Assembly (NCBI RefSeq): GCF_030272615.1
Contig: NC_081410.1
Location: 574,255,241 to 574,319,240 of the forward strand
Direction of reading: 5' to 3'
Origin: Cryptomeria japonica
Taxonomy: Eukaryota; Streptophyta; Pinopsida; Cupressales; Cupressaceae
DNA: 64,000 nucleotides
The notes below the pieces were generated by a model. That model saw only the letters and a program-made list of their open reading frames with translations. It made no database searches and was not told the DNA's origin. Position numbers and translations under genes: made by a program. The stretch's first letter is position 1, and the number at the start of each line of letters is the position of its first letter. Of the stretch, positions 22,758 through 33,998 are shown piece after piece.

Positions 22758-23756
22758 AGGATCTCCTAAGCTTCTCTAGCTTCTCAGAACTCATTAGCTT
22801 TGAGTTACCTGGTTAAGGGATTTACAGCAAGCTGATTAAGACCACCCAATTTAAGGGATTTTGAATCAAGTCAGTTAAGGCTACCCTGTTAGGGGATTTT
22901 ACAACTGTTGAAGTGGTTAGAGATCAACAGGTATTACAATGATCTGTTAACAACACTTAATACTAATATAGATCCATTTAAGCTCCTCTTTTCCTTCTAC
23001 ACATTCACTTTGCAGGTAGCTCTTCTCTCCTATGGTCTGGCAAGAATCTTGTATCACTTTCATTGGATACACACTCACAAATTTTGCCAACAACTTCAAA
23101 CAAAAACCTAATATTGACCTTATAGGGAACATACAGGTCGATAGCAAAAACCTTAAACCCTAAACCTATTGGGTTGAGCAATTCAAATGGTTCGATCCTG
23201 GCCGTTGAAACATACTGCATTAAATGCACCAGTCTTGAGTCAATCTCAAGACATTATCTATCACCCATTATCCACCATTTTCATGGTGGCTGATAACCCA
23301 TCATGCGTTATCACCATTTGACAGACTTCGCACATTCCCGAGGTAGATAGGAATAGTCTTCTTCATGCAAGATCCTTCACATGCATAGAGCTTACATGGA
23401 AACATGATCTGTCCTCCATCATACTACTAACTCATCACACAAAGATCACCGATTGAGTCACGCAGACTTGAGATACTCCAACCAGAAACCCCGAAGTGGA
23501 AGCTGCCTTACCAACCAGTAGTCATATAGTGCTTCCATGTGCCGGTTCCCATAACTGCATGCTGGTTCACTTTGAACAAATGTGCCCCTTCACTTTGGCA
23601 TATACCGGTTCACACATATGCCGGTACCTCTTTCTTCACTTATCTCATGTGTTGGTTCACACTATGTCTCATATTGACATCAATTACAACATACAATATC
23701 ATTATGTCTTCATGCCATTTTACATAAGGCTCATGTCGGTTCATATAATGCCAACA
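22758..23756 (-). repeat. 3' LTR of copia 3, truncated
   Basis: It begins (minus strand) TGTTGGCATTATATG at 23756 and matches the 5' LTR down to AGGATCTCC at about 22758. The remaining 620 bp present at 28160-28780 are missing. The similarity includes the 'ctctagcttctcagaactc' segment. Confidence 0.8.
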
Positions 23757-23768
23757 ATCTCCCCCTTT
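23757..23768 (-). promoter_or_regulatory. Polypurine tract of copia 3
   Basis: The minus strand reads AAAGGGGGAGAT directly before the LTR start TGTTGG. Confidence 0.8.
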
Positions 23769-24049
23769 GGCATTGATGGCAATATACAAAAGATATCTTC
23801 TCTGCTTCACATCTTCTCTCCCATAACTACAGATATCTTTTCGCTTCACTTCTTCTCCCCCTTTGACAACAATGCCAAAGTGGAGGTACAATCATCACTG
23901 TTTCCTCATGTTGCTCCCCCTAAGGAGTAGCATCCTTAAACACACCAATCAACCAAATATTTGTCTATCAAGTACCTGACTGATGTGGAAAAACCACTTT
24001 TAGTTCACCTCTTGAAGGGGAAATACCCCTAATTCACCTCTCAAATGCA

Positions 24050-24823
24050 CAAATGTTGTCTTTGGGAGAGGCTTGGTGAATATGTCTGCTAACTGCTCCT
24101 TACTAGACACATGCTCTAGGGCAATCTCATTATTCTAAACCTTTTCCCTTAAGAAATGATACTTAAGCTCAAAATGCTTGGTTCTAGAATGTAAAACTAG
24201 ATTCTTTGATATATTGATAGCACTTGTGTTATCACAGAATATACTTACCGGTTCAGATACAGGGATCTTGAAGCCTTCCAGTACATGCTTCATCCAGATT
24301 GTCTGAGTGTAGTTCATGAAAGCTGTAACATACTCTGCTTCCGCTGTAGACTGAGAGATGCAACTCTACTTTTTACTCATCCATGAGACCAGTCTACCAC
24401 CGAGAAAGAATGCACCACTGGTTGTGCTCTTCCGGTCATCCACATTACCAACCCAATCAACATCTGTGAATACTTTCAGATTGAAATTATTGCTGTATGG
24501 GTACCACAATCCATAGTCAATTGTTCCCTTCGATACCTAAGAATCCACTTGACTGCACTCAAGTGAGATTCTCTTGGACTCTTCTGGAACCTTGTAGTGA
24601 TGCCAACTGCATGTGCAATATCTGGTCTATTATGCACTACATAATGCAACTTACTAATCATTGATCGGTATTCCTTCTCATCAACCAATGTGGAATCATC
24701 CTCCTTTGTCAGTTTGCAACCGGTCACCATCGGTGTACCAACCGGTTTGCTATCTTCCATGCCAAAAGTCTTCAACACCTCTTTGACATATTTGGACTGA
24801 GTGATGAAGATTCCATCTTTCAT
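24050..24823 (-). pseudogene. Copia 3 RNase H and RT C-terminus
   Basis: The segment 24476-24823 reads KDGIFITQSKYVKEVLKTFGM, then YRSMISKLHYVVHNRPDIAHAVG, the end of the RT region. After a frame break comes the RNase H part. This includes WMKHVLEGFKIP and a TSAINISKNLVLHSRTKHFE block at 24135-24317. Stops near 24320-24380 and 24126 interrupt it. Confidence 0.8.
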
Positions 24824-24832
24824 CTGCTGGAT

Positions 24833-25480
24833 CTATAGTCCAATGAAGAACTTAATCTCCCCTATGAGTGACATTTCAAACTCTTTCTTCATCTCATCAG
24901 CAAACTCATGACTCATCTTGTCATCTCCACCAAAGATGATGTCATCAATAAAAACTTCACAGATCAGGATCTGCTCTTCTTCAGACTTCAAGTAGATATT
25001 GCTATCTTCACTTGTTCTCTCAAATCCAATCTTCACAAGATGGGAATGTAGGTGCTCATACCATACCATAGGCACTTGCTTTAGACCATATAATGCTTTG
25101 TGTAGCCTACATACCATGTCACTGTCTTTAGATAGGGTAAACCCATCTAGTTGCTCAATATATACCTCCTCTTCAAGTACACCATTTAGGAATGCAGATT
25201 TTACATCCATTTGATATACCTTGAATCTCTTAAAAGCTGCATATGCAAGAAGCATACAAACTCCTTCCAATCTGGCTACAGGAGCAAAGGTTTCCCCATA
25301 GTCTTCACCTTCTTCTTGAGCATATCCTTTGCATACCAGTTTGGCTTTATTCCTAATCACTGTGCCATCCTCATTCAACTTATTTCTGAACACCCATTTC
25401 GTGCCAATGACATTTTTATGCTTTGGTTTGGGTACCAAGGACCATGTACCATTTTTCTCTATCTGGTCAAGTTCTTATTC
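24833..25480 (-). pseudogene. Copia 3 reverse transcriptase
   Basis: A 201-residue open stretch contains [72 protein letters not shown] and the catalytic [10 protein letters not shown] (both Asp present). Its frame continues to the C-terminal part after a stop near 24830. A stop near 25475 separates it from the integrase frame. Confidence 0.85.
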
Positions 25481-27025
25481 CATTGCCTTGATCCAGTCTT
25501 CATCATTATGAGCCTCTTTGAATGATTTAGGCTCAAATTCAGAGATCATACATAAATTTTCTCTGATCTTTCTTCTGGTAAGGATTCCTGCATCCTTATC
25601 ACCTATGATCTTCTTGGGATCATGGTTCAACTTGACATACCGAGGAATGGTCTTAATTGGTTCTTCTTTCTTTTCTTGTTCATCCTCATCTTCATCAGTA
25701 TCAACATTCACCGGTTCAGGAACACTATTACTAGTGCTTGGTTGACTAACAACCGGTTCCCAGAAGGTTGCAACCGGTTCATTTACAACTTGCTCACTGC
25801 TAGTTTTCTTAGTCTTCTCAGAGGATTCATCTACTCTTACATTGATACTTTCCATAATTCTCTGAGTCCTATTGTTGTAGCACTTGAAAGCTTTACTCTT
25901 GGTGGAATATCCTAGAAATATTCCTTCATCACATTTAGCTTCAAATTTTCCCTGATGTTCACTCCTCTTGATGTAACATTTGCAACCAAAGACCTTAAAA
26001 TAGTTTACCACAGGGGTCTTACCAGTCCAATACTCATAAGGAGTTTTTTCCTTGCCCTTTTTGATGAGTACCCAGTTCATAGTGTAAACTGCAGTGCTCA
26101 CCGCTTCTCTCCAAAAGGTGTGAGCAACCTTTCCTTGGATCAACATAGTTCTAGTTGCTTCAACCATAGTCTTGTTATTCCTCTCTACTAGCCCATTCTG
26201 TTGTGGAGTCCGGGGGGCAGACAACTGTCTCTTGATGCCAAATTCTTCACAGTACTTGTTGAATTCGCTGGAAGTGAATTCCCATCCTTGACTAGTTCTA
26301 AGACACTTGATCCTTTTACCACTTTCCTTTTCCACTAATGCTCTGAAAGCTTTGAATTTCTCAAAAGCTTTAGACTTGTCTTTCAAGAATGTGACCCACA
26401 TCATTCTTGAGTAGTCATCAGTGAGAATCATGAAGTACCTATCACCCTGCACACTTCTAGTTTTCATAGGACCACATAAATCAGTATGCACGAGATCAAG
26501 CATGTGGTCAGTAGTGAAAGATTTACCTTTAAAATTTGAGGAAGACATTTTCCCCAATTGACATTCTCTACACAAGGTATTATCCGGTTTGCTCAGCACC
26601 AGCAACCCTCTAACTACCTTGATCTTACTAGCCTTCACAATGTTGTCAAAGTTTACATGGCAAAATCTCCTATGCCATATCCAGCTATCATCAAGCTTAG
26701 CCATAAGACATGTACTTATATTAGCATCTAGACGAAATAGGTTACCTTTAGTCTGCATGCCGGTGGCTGCCAATTTACCATCTTTACCTTTGATTCTGCA
26801 AACTCCATTCTTGAATTGCAGAGTGAGTCCACTGTCATTTAACTGGGCAACACTTAGAAGGTTGTGTCTGAGACCATCAACCCAATACACATTGTCAGCA
26901 CTACTCTTTCCATTCAAGGAGATGGACCCTCTACCTTTGACCATGCATGGTGCATCATTGCCAAAGCGAACCACACCACCATCATACTCTTCTAATGATA
27001 GAAACTTGCTCCGGTCACTAGTCAT
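25475..27025 (-). pseudogene. Copia 3 integrase with protease C-terminal part
   Basis: This 516-residue open stretch is the longest in the window apart from the first gag. It starts just after the protease active site (MTSDRSKFLSLEEYDGG) and contains WIWHRRFCHVN and CRECQLGKM. The integrase core has HTDLCGP, RYFMILTDDYSRMMWV and PQQNGLVERNN, but the middle block is RTSQGWEFTS where an Asp before GGEF is expected. The second catalytic Asp therefore appears lost. An acidic hinge precedes RYVKLNHDPKKIIG. Confidence 0.85.
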
Positions 27026-27320
27026 ATGCTAAGAGCAGCCACTATCAATGATCCACTCATTGGAATCATCAAACCGGGAGTTAAGAGCCTTCTTGTCTAT
27101 CACATCTTCCTTTACAACAATGAACACAATGTCTTCATTCTCTTCATCTTCCGATTCCTCATCTGTGACACCTTCATCAACTACCACAAAACAATTTCTC
27201 CAGTTTCCTCCTTTGAATTTCTTGAACCTTTCCGGTTTGTCCTTATTGTCACTATTAGGACAGTTCATAGCAATATTTCCTATCCAGTTGCAGGAGAAAC
27301 ATTTCAAAGGTAGCTTACCT
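27026..27320 (-). pseudogene. Copia 3 zinc knuckle and protease active site
   Basis: The zinc knuckle reads CFSCNWIGNIAMNC, so the conserved His is Asn. An acidic stretch (DEESEDEENED) leads to NEWIIDSGCS, with the protease D-S-G intact. The next codon is TAG, followed in frame by HMTSD. A TAA near 27325 separates this from gag. Confidence 0.8.
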
Positions 27321-27334
27321 TTTTATTTACCAGT

Positions 27335-28090
27335 TCATTTTGGGAATCTCTTGGCTAGAAGAGCTTCAAATTCCATCAGAAACTCTTCATCATTCATTTC
27401 TCTATTTTGACTAGGTTCCCCACTAGTGCTAGCCTCTTTTCCTTTTCTAGATGGTATAGAAGAAGCTTTAAAAGCTGATTTTGACTTTTGAACACTACCA
27501 TCAAAGCTATTCAACTCATAGGCTATCAACATGGCTATGATGGAGTCCAAGGATGCCTTAGACTTGTCTATTGATCTCAGCTCAAGAATAGTAGCAACCC
27601 TTATTGCATAGACCGGCAACAAGGATCTAAGGACTTTACTTACCATAGTGGAATCTTCTATTTTGCCACCTGCACTCTTTATTTCTCCAACAACTATTTT
27701 GATTCTTATTCCATACTGCTGAATGGTCTCTCCTTCAACCATTCTCATGTCTTCAAACTTTCCTCTCAAGCCCTCTTCCTTAGCCTGTTTTACATGGTCA
27801 TCACCACAATAGATATTTTCAAGAGCATCCCATACTTCTTTGGGATTTGCCTTGTCTTGAACATCAATAAACTCAATGTTAGATAGACTACTGATGAGGG
27901 CTTCCATGACTTGCCCATTTTCTTGTATCTCTCTCTTTTGGTCATTGGTGAGAGTACCAGTAGGAACAACATATATATTTTCAACATAACTCCAGTGTTG
28001 AACACTCATGCTTTTGATGAATATCTTCATCCTGTCTTTCCATATACCAAAGTTTTCCCTGTTGAACTTTGGACCTTCTCTCTTCATCAT
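27335..28090 (-). CDS. Copia 3 gag (UBN2-type)
   Basis: This open stretch of 251 residues starts MMKREGPKFNRENFGIWKDR, the gag start of copia elements. It continues with WDALENIYCGDDHVKQAKEE and FEDMRMVEGETIQQYGIRIK, then ends in the Lys-rich region before the zinc knuckle. The primer site lies 56 bases upstream. It is in frame and uninterrupted, the best preserved gag of the window, but a stop cuts it from the nucleocapsid part. Confidence 0.8.
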   Translation of the reverse strand: MMKREGPKFNRENFGIWKDRMKIFIKSMSVQHWSYVENIYVVPTGTLTNDQKREIQENGQVMEALISSLSNIEFIDVQDKANPKEVWDALENIYCGDDHVKQAKEEGLRGKFEDMRMVEGETIQQYGIRIKIVVGEIKSAGGKIEDSTMVSKVLRSLLPVYAIRVATILELRSIDKSKASLDSIIAMLIAYELNSFDGSVQKSKSAFKASSIPSRKGKEASTSGEPSQNREMNDEEFLMEFEALLAKRFPK

Positions 28091-28145
28091 TTGGCTAGGA
28101 TCTTTTCCTCAAGTAGTTAAGCTTACAACACAGAGGACCTGGAGT

Positions 28146-28157
28146 GCTCTGATACTA
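28146..28157 (-). promoter_or_regulatory. Primer binding site of copia 3
   Basis: The minus strand reads TAGTATCAGAGC, one base from TGGTATCAGAGC. It lies two bases downstream of the 5' LTR. Confidence 0.8.
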
Positions 28158-28159
28158 AT

Positions 28160-29778
28160 TGATAACTCAATGATGAATTACTAGTACCAAACCAGTACTA
28201 AGAGGGGGGGATGAATCAGTATAGACACAAATACAGTCCAAAACTGGTTTGACAACAAACACTCATAATGACTAATAAACAGAGATACTGGTAAAATAGA
28301 GTGCAGCTGGTAACATCCAATATAGCTCAGTCAGTCATGAACCGGTCACTCACTAAGCTTTTCTTTTAGCTCAATACCACATTATCATAATATTCACATG
28401 CATGAACTAGTTGACTTAACCATCAAATCTTCACAACAATGAGTTCAATATGTTTTATAGACAGGCATAAAACATAGAACCTTCATGTGCATAATAGATA
28501 AAACAAAGCATCACAAGACAAAAGCATTTCACATGACACACATATTTTTCAAGTGGAAACCCAACTGTGAAAAACCACAATGGGGATGAATACCCACAAA
28601 ATACTTTTTGAACTCTTTAGAAGTCCGCTCTATTAGGAGCCTTGTCCGGTTAAGAATATTACAATAGGTTTTGGTAGGAACCGATCCTGTTGAGGATCAC
28701 CCGGTTAAGGGATAGTCGGTTAAGGATTAAACCCGGTAGGGTCACCTTGTTAGAGGATTTTAAGAACTCAATAGCTGAAAGGATCTCCTAAGCTTCTCTA
28801 GCTTCTCAGAACTCATTAGCTTTGAGTTACCCAGTTAAGGGATTTACAACAAGCCAGTTAAGACCACCCGATTTAAGAGATTTTGAATCAAGCCAGTTAA
28901 GGCTACCCTGTTAGGTGATTTTACAACTGTTCAAGTGGTTAGAGATCAACAGGTATTACAATGATTTGTTAACAACACTTAATACTAATACAGATCCATT
29001 TAGGCTCCTCTTTTCCTTCTGCACATTCACTTTGTAGGTATCTCTTCTCTCCTATGGTCTGGCAAGAATCTTGTATCACTTTCGTTGGATACACACTCAC
29101 AAATTTTGCCAACAACTTCAGATAGAAGCCTAAAATCGACCTTATAGGGAACATACAGGTCGGTCACAAAAACCTTAAACCCTAAACCTATTGGGTTGAG
29201 CAATTCAAACAGTTTGATCCTAACCGTTGAAACATACTGCATTAAATGCACCAGTCTTGAGTCAATCTCAAGAAATTCTCCATCGTCCATTATCCACCAT
29301 TTTCATGGTAGCTGATAACCCATCACGCGTTATCACCATTTGACAGACTTTGCACATTCTTAAGGTAGATAGGAATAGTCTTCTTCATGCAAGATCTTTC
29401 ACATGCACAAAGCTTACGTGGCAACACGATCTGTCCTCCATCATACTGCTAACTCATCACACAAAGATCACCAATTGAGTCACACAAACTTGAGATACTC
29501 TAACCAGAAACCCCGAAGTGGAAGCTACCTTACCAACTGGTAGTCATATAGTGCTTCCATGTGCCAATTCCCATAACTGCATGTCGGTTCACTTTGAACA
29601 AATGTGCCGCTTCACTTTGGCATATACCGGTTCACACATATGCTGGTACCTCTTTCTTCACTTATCTTATGTGCCAGTTCACACTATGTCTCATATTGAC
29701 ATCAATGACAACATACAATATCATTATGTCTTCATGCTAGTTTACATAAGGCTCATGCCGGTTCACATAATGCCAACA
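28160..29778 (-). repeat. 5' LTR of copia 3 (1619 bp)
   Basis: On the minus strand it starts TGTTGGCATTATGTG at 29778 and ends GAGTTATCA at 28160, beside the primer site. The 29778 end matches the 23756 end of the 3' LTR. The sequence contains many CCGGT/ACCGG words and a run of G's near 28204 (the C-run of copia LTR ends). Confidence 0.88.
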
Positions 29779-30192
29779 AGGACCTGGGAGGAATCCAAGG
29801 GGAATCAAGCTCATACCAGGACCCAGGCAGAATCAAAATCAGGATCTAGGGGTTTTAGTGAAGAATCACTAACTTAGTTTAACAGTCAGTTTCCAGTAGT
29901 GCCATGTCCTTTTATGCATGCTCTTTCTTCAAATTTGATCCAAAATAAACTTAAAATGAACAATGAATGAACAAATTGAGGCAGTGTGTCTATTCTAAAC
30001 CAAAATGAACAAATGTTAAGGAATGAACAAAGAAAGTATGTCTATTCTAGAAGAAAATAAACTCACAAAACCAATGAGGCATGCATTCACTTGTAATGGG
30101 GAACTATCTTATAGAAACATGTTTGCAACCTGCAACACTGAATATGTAACCTAAAAACAAGATTCTTAGCATCAATAAGATTAATAGTGGAG
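29779..30192. other. Unassigned AT-rich sequence
   Basis: No gene seen. Short direct repeats such as 'gtgtctattct' (about 29986 and 30048) and several 'aatgaacaa' words are present. It separates copia 3 from the inverted CACTA-like copy. Confidence 0.4.
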
Positions 30193-30339
30193 CATAATGA
30201 AATATTGAAAAGTGTGTTACTTTATTAAGCTTCTCTTTGTTTCAAGAATAGTTTAATATTCTCTACTTAACAGGGCTAACCACGCAAAGGTGGAAGCTCA
30301 TTTGGCCCCTCCCCCCCTAATATCACTCTAAATTCCTTG

Positions 30340-30560
30340 TTAACATCTAACATTCTTTCATCCATTAATGAAACATAACATTCATTCATTATCACGTAAC
30401 ATTTATTAACACATAACATTCATTAACATGTAACATTCATTAACATGTAACATTCATTAACACATATCATTCATTAACATTCATTAACAAGTAACATTCA
30501 TTAACACATATCATTCATTGACATTCATTAACAAGTAACATTCATCAACATTCATTAGCA
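30340..30560. repeat. Minisatellite built on ACATTCATTAACA
   Basis: About a dozen imperfect units of 14-20 bp contain ACATTCATTAACA. The reverse complement forms a similar tract at about 50640-50830. It lies in the subterminal part of both CACTA-like copies. Confidence 0.75.
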
Positions 30561-30739
30561 CATAAAATCTAGTTGTTAACATATAATAAGATTACAATCA
30601 TTTTTTTTTCTTTTTGAAGGTTGGAGGTAAAGACTAATTGGACCATCGTTGTACTCATGATGAGGACGCATATACAAATGGGGGTCTGCTGCAATAACAA
30701 AGAAATGTTTTAAATTCATGAGTTTTATTATTATTGTTA

Positions 30740-31030
30740 CAAGTATTCCATTAATTAAAAGAAAATTACAGGGGTGCTCTTTACTTGATGGGGCCACATC
30801 ATCTTCTTGATCATTTTGTCTAGCCTCATCCTCAACATCCTGAACACCCTCTAAATCCTCTGGAGTTGAACCACAAAATGTTACATTAATCAATACACCA
30901 ATTGCAATTAAATTCATTTAAAGGAATAACAGTGGTCATCTTTACCTGGTGGGGCCCCATCACATTCCTGATGTTGTCTACCTAGATCATTCTCAACTTG
31001 CTCACTACGGTCTACATGCTCTAAAATAAA
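30740..31030 (-). pseudogene. Small repeated 3' exons of the CACTA-like element, left copy
   Basis: Two related exons lie in tandem on the minus strand. The first encodes LEHVDRSEQVENDLGRQHQE and the second EDLEGVQDVEDEARQNDQED. Both end in a (P/S)-rich GK/SK stretch before a GT donor. They correspond to 50118-50192 and 50279-50353 in the right copy. Confidence 0.6.
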
Positions 31031-31199
31031 ATGAGGGCTAGCCGACACTATTAGGACATCATGAATAAATTATGTAATAACATTAGAATTTAAAATACAA
31101 TGAATTAATTATGTGACTATATATATAAGTGAAATAAATTTCTATCAAGAAATCAATATCAAATAGATAATATTCTAATCACATACCAATACATTTGAT

Positions 31200-31238
31200 T
31201 CATGTCATTGATCTTCTTCTTCTTCTTCCAACTAATCG

Positions 31239-31282
<44 letters not shown>

Positions 31283-33998
31283 TTGTTCTTCATCATGAAC
31301 ATTTTCGTCAAGAACATCATCAACTAACTATCAATCGTGATCATCATCTACATCATCTTCTACTTCTTTGGTATCTTCTTCTTCCATCACATTACACTTT
31401 ACCAGCCTTCCTCTTAGATCATGTCTAACAACAAATGACCAACCCGGTTTATGAGGAAACTCTAAGTAAAATACCTGCTCACATTGGATTGGAAGACATA
31501 GGGCTCATTTCCAGCTCACTCAAACGACCTTGTATTAACCATTGTAAATCCATTATCATGTTCAATAACAATTTTGTCATGATCATTTTCATTCAATCAT
31601 AGCCTGTACCATTGGACAACAAAAAGAACTAATTTGAAGGACCTAAAGTCACACTCAAGTATATCATTCAAAATCCCATAGTATTGATTTTCTAAGAATT
31701 GAGGATGTATGTCGCTTCTAGATGAAACATTAGTCACCTGAAATACTGCACTTATTCCATAATCACAAGTTTTCTTCGTGTCACCCAACTTTTTGATGCA
31801 AAATTTATGACCATTGCACCACATAACCTTGTGGTGTTTCACCTACAAAATGTCAAACATATATAATATTTACATCATTACAATTGGAAAAAAATTAAAT
31901 AATATGGGTGATTAATATATTTATATGTACATGTTTATCTCTTAAACCATATGCTCAATCAATTTATCTTTGTGTAATACTGGAATCTCCATTACGTTGA
32001 GCTTCTTTAGCCAATGAAGACACACCTTCCCATGTTAATGCACGACAATATTGTTGACATCGTTGAATCCATATCATCATCCAATCAATATTGTTTGCAA
32101 CATACAAATGTAGTGCATCCCACTCTCGAGAAACTATACAAAAAATAACTAGAAATTTACAACTGAAGTATATTGAAGATATGAATAAATTAACTACAAT
32201 ATATAAAAATAATTGAAATATTGAATAATTACCTCTCACTTTTCTCATTGTACCTTTCCCCATCAGGTTCTCCGCTTCAAATTTGTTAATGGAGTTGAGA
32301 TCCCAAATACGATCTACACCGATCTTTGCCACAAACTTAGGAAGGTATTCAGTAATGTACACCATAGTCTGGTATACCATATATCCCTCCACCATAGAAC
32401 CCTCAGGATGTTCTCTTTGTCGAACCAAAGATTTCAAAAATTTCAAGTGCCTCTCAACCATCCACATTGACCTTGTGTGTACAGGTGCACACAATTCAAT
32501 CTCCTCAACTTGGTGTATGAGGTAGTGTTCTTGTGCATTGAAAAAAGTTGAAGTAGACACTTTTGCATTTCACACATTAGATGAGGAATTTTTCTCTTCC
32601 AATATTTTATATCTTCTTTATGGATTTCTTTAGATGACAACCACCTACAAGAGATTCTAGACGCAAATATATTAATGAGACTTTACAAAATAATATAAAA
32701 TATATTAGATAACAAGTAATATCACTACAAATTAAACAGATATCACTACTTACCTCATGTATTTTCCAAGATCATATATAACTTGCTTGACATTATTGTC
32801 AAAGTGGTTTGGGAGAGATAGAGGTAGAACGTACTACAATAATTATAAAATGATCTTTTTCATTATTTTCTAACATAATACAATGAAAAGTACATGTGGT
32901 ATACAAATATATAGTAAATACACAAGAACATGAATTACCTTAATGAAGGTACAATCATGTATTTTCATCCTTGACCCAATTTCATTTTTCTTTGTTACGA
33001 GATTGTTTATGCTCGCAGTAAATCCTGTGGGAAATCGAGTTTTTTGTATGACTTCTTTTATAGCATTGCTTTGCTGCTCTATTAATAACCAAGGAAGGGC
33101 ACTTATATTAATCTAGTCTCCATCACTATTTGATTGAATGATATTTTTCATTGCATGATTGGATTCCTAAATGTCACTACCAATTTTGACAATTTTTCTT
33201 TGTCACGCCTTTCATCCAATATTTTTCATAATATCTCTATTATATTCTTTCCAATATGTACAGTATCAAACAAATTCACAATTTGTAGCTACTCGTAGTA
33301 GGGCAATCTACTAAATTGTTTGGGATAACTCTTTAGTCCCTTTGGAAGGTGGTCATTAATGCCTTGACGACCTTCACGAGGCATATAATATGTTAAAAAT
33401 TTAACAACGACAATAATCATCAATTACATCATCGGTAGACAAAACACAATATAAAAATATAAATTCCAAATATAAACCATTAGATAAAATGGCATTACCT
33501 TGATGATTAATTTTATTATATTCCAATGTCATTTTTGTGTAGGAAGTGCCTATACTCATCAAACACCTTCTTCCCTAAGCTTTTTGAATAACGTGATTTC
33601 ATCTTTGGATGACAAATTGGATATCCAAATTTTTCCTTTGTTTGAAGACTTACAAGATCATGTATAATTGGATTAAATATGATAATTTTTATATTTATAA
33701 CTATGCACAAGTTGATCACTATAACATACCAAAAAAATGTGTTAGCCCTAGGGCATCATGAATTGTCCATACAAGCATTGCATGGAATTAAAACTGTCTT
33801 TGTCCTATTGGTCTAGAGACATCATACATAGTGATACCATTCCATAACTCCAACAACTCATCGATAAGAGGCTCAATATATACATTCATATCTTTAACTT
33901 GGTACTTACCTAGTTGAATGAACAAAAACATTACATAGTTATAATGACCATTTTGCTACAATATTTATAATTTAATGTGGATGACTATTAAATGAAAA
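31200..33998 (-). pseudogene. TNP2-like transposase remnant (Transposase_21 end, DUF4218, DUF4216)
   Basis: On the minus strand: the MNVYIEPLIDELLELWNG-type Transposase_21 segment near 33800-33900; a KVFDEYRHF segment near 33560; the DUF4218 domain at 32250-32560 (FFNAQEHYLIHQVEEIELC, TRSMWMVERHLKFLK, PEGSMVEGYMVYQTMVYI); and a DUF4216-like region at 31597-31842 (YYGILNDILECDF). It ends in an Asp-rich repeat near 31235-31285. Several introns are visible. At two sites where the right copy has stops (43361, 43943) this copy keeps sense codons. Its 5' part is missing. Confidence 0.75.
31235..31282 (-). repeat. GAT trinucleotide repeat (poly-Asp coding)
   Basis: A CAT/ATC run on the plus strand encodes poly-Asp on the minus strand at the TNP2 C-terminal extension. 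It is the short counterpart of the run at 45885-46114. Confidence 0.8.

Larger units (their letters stand above)
22758..29778 (-). mobile_element. Ty1-copia element 3, 3' LTR truncated
   Basis: On the minus strand: 5' LTR (29778-28160), primer site, gag, zinc knuckle, protease, integrase, RT, RNase H, polypurine tract, then a 3' LTR cut short at about 22758. The coding order is complete and reading frames are longer than in copia 1. Stops, a lost zinc-knuckle histidine and a changed integrase site still inactivate it. Confidence 0.88.
30193..33998 (-). mobile_element. CACTA-like (TNP2-type) transposon, internally deleted inverted copy
   Basis: On the minus strand this matches pieces of the plus-strand copy at 42990-50996: the Transposase_21 end, DUF4218, DUF4216, the acidic repeat, small 3' exons, the minisatellite and the outer segment. 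The SET-domain exon and the TNP1-like core are absent. Homology begins at about 33998 (inside the Transposase_21 intron of the other copy) and ends at about 30193. Short remaining similarity beyond that hints the true end is nearby. CACTA termini were not found. Confidence 0.75.

Noticed and set aside
31195-31428. His-rich ORF on the plus strand
   Set aside because: It is the antisense frame of the poly-Asp repeat of the left CACTA-like copy.
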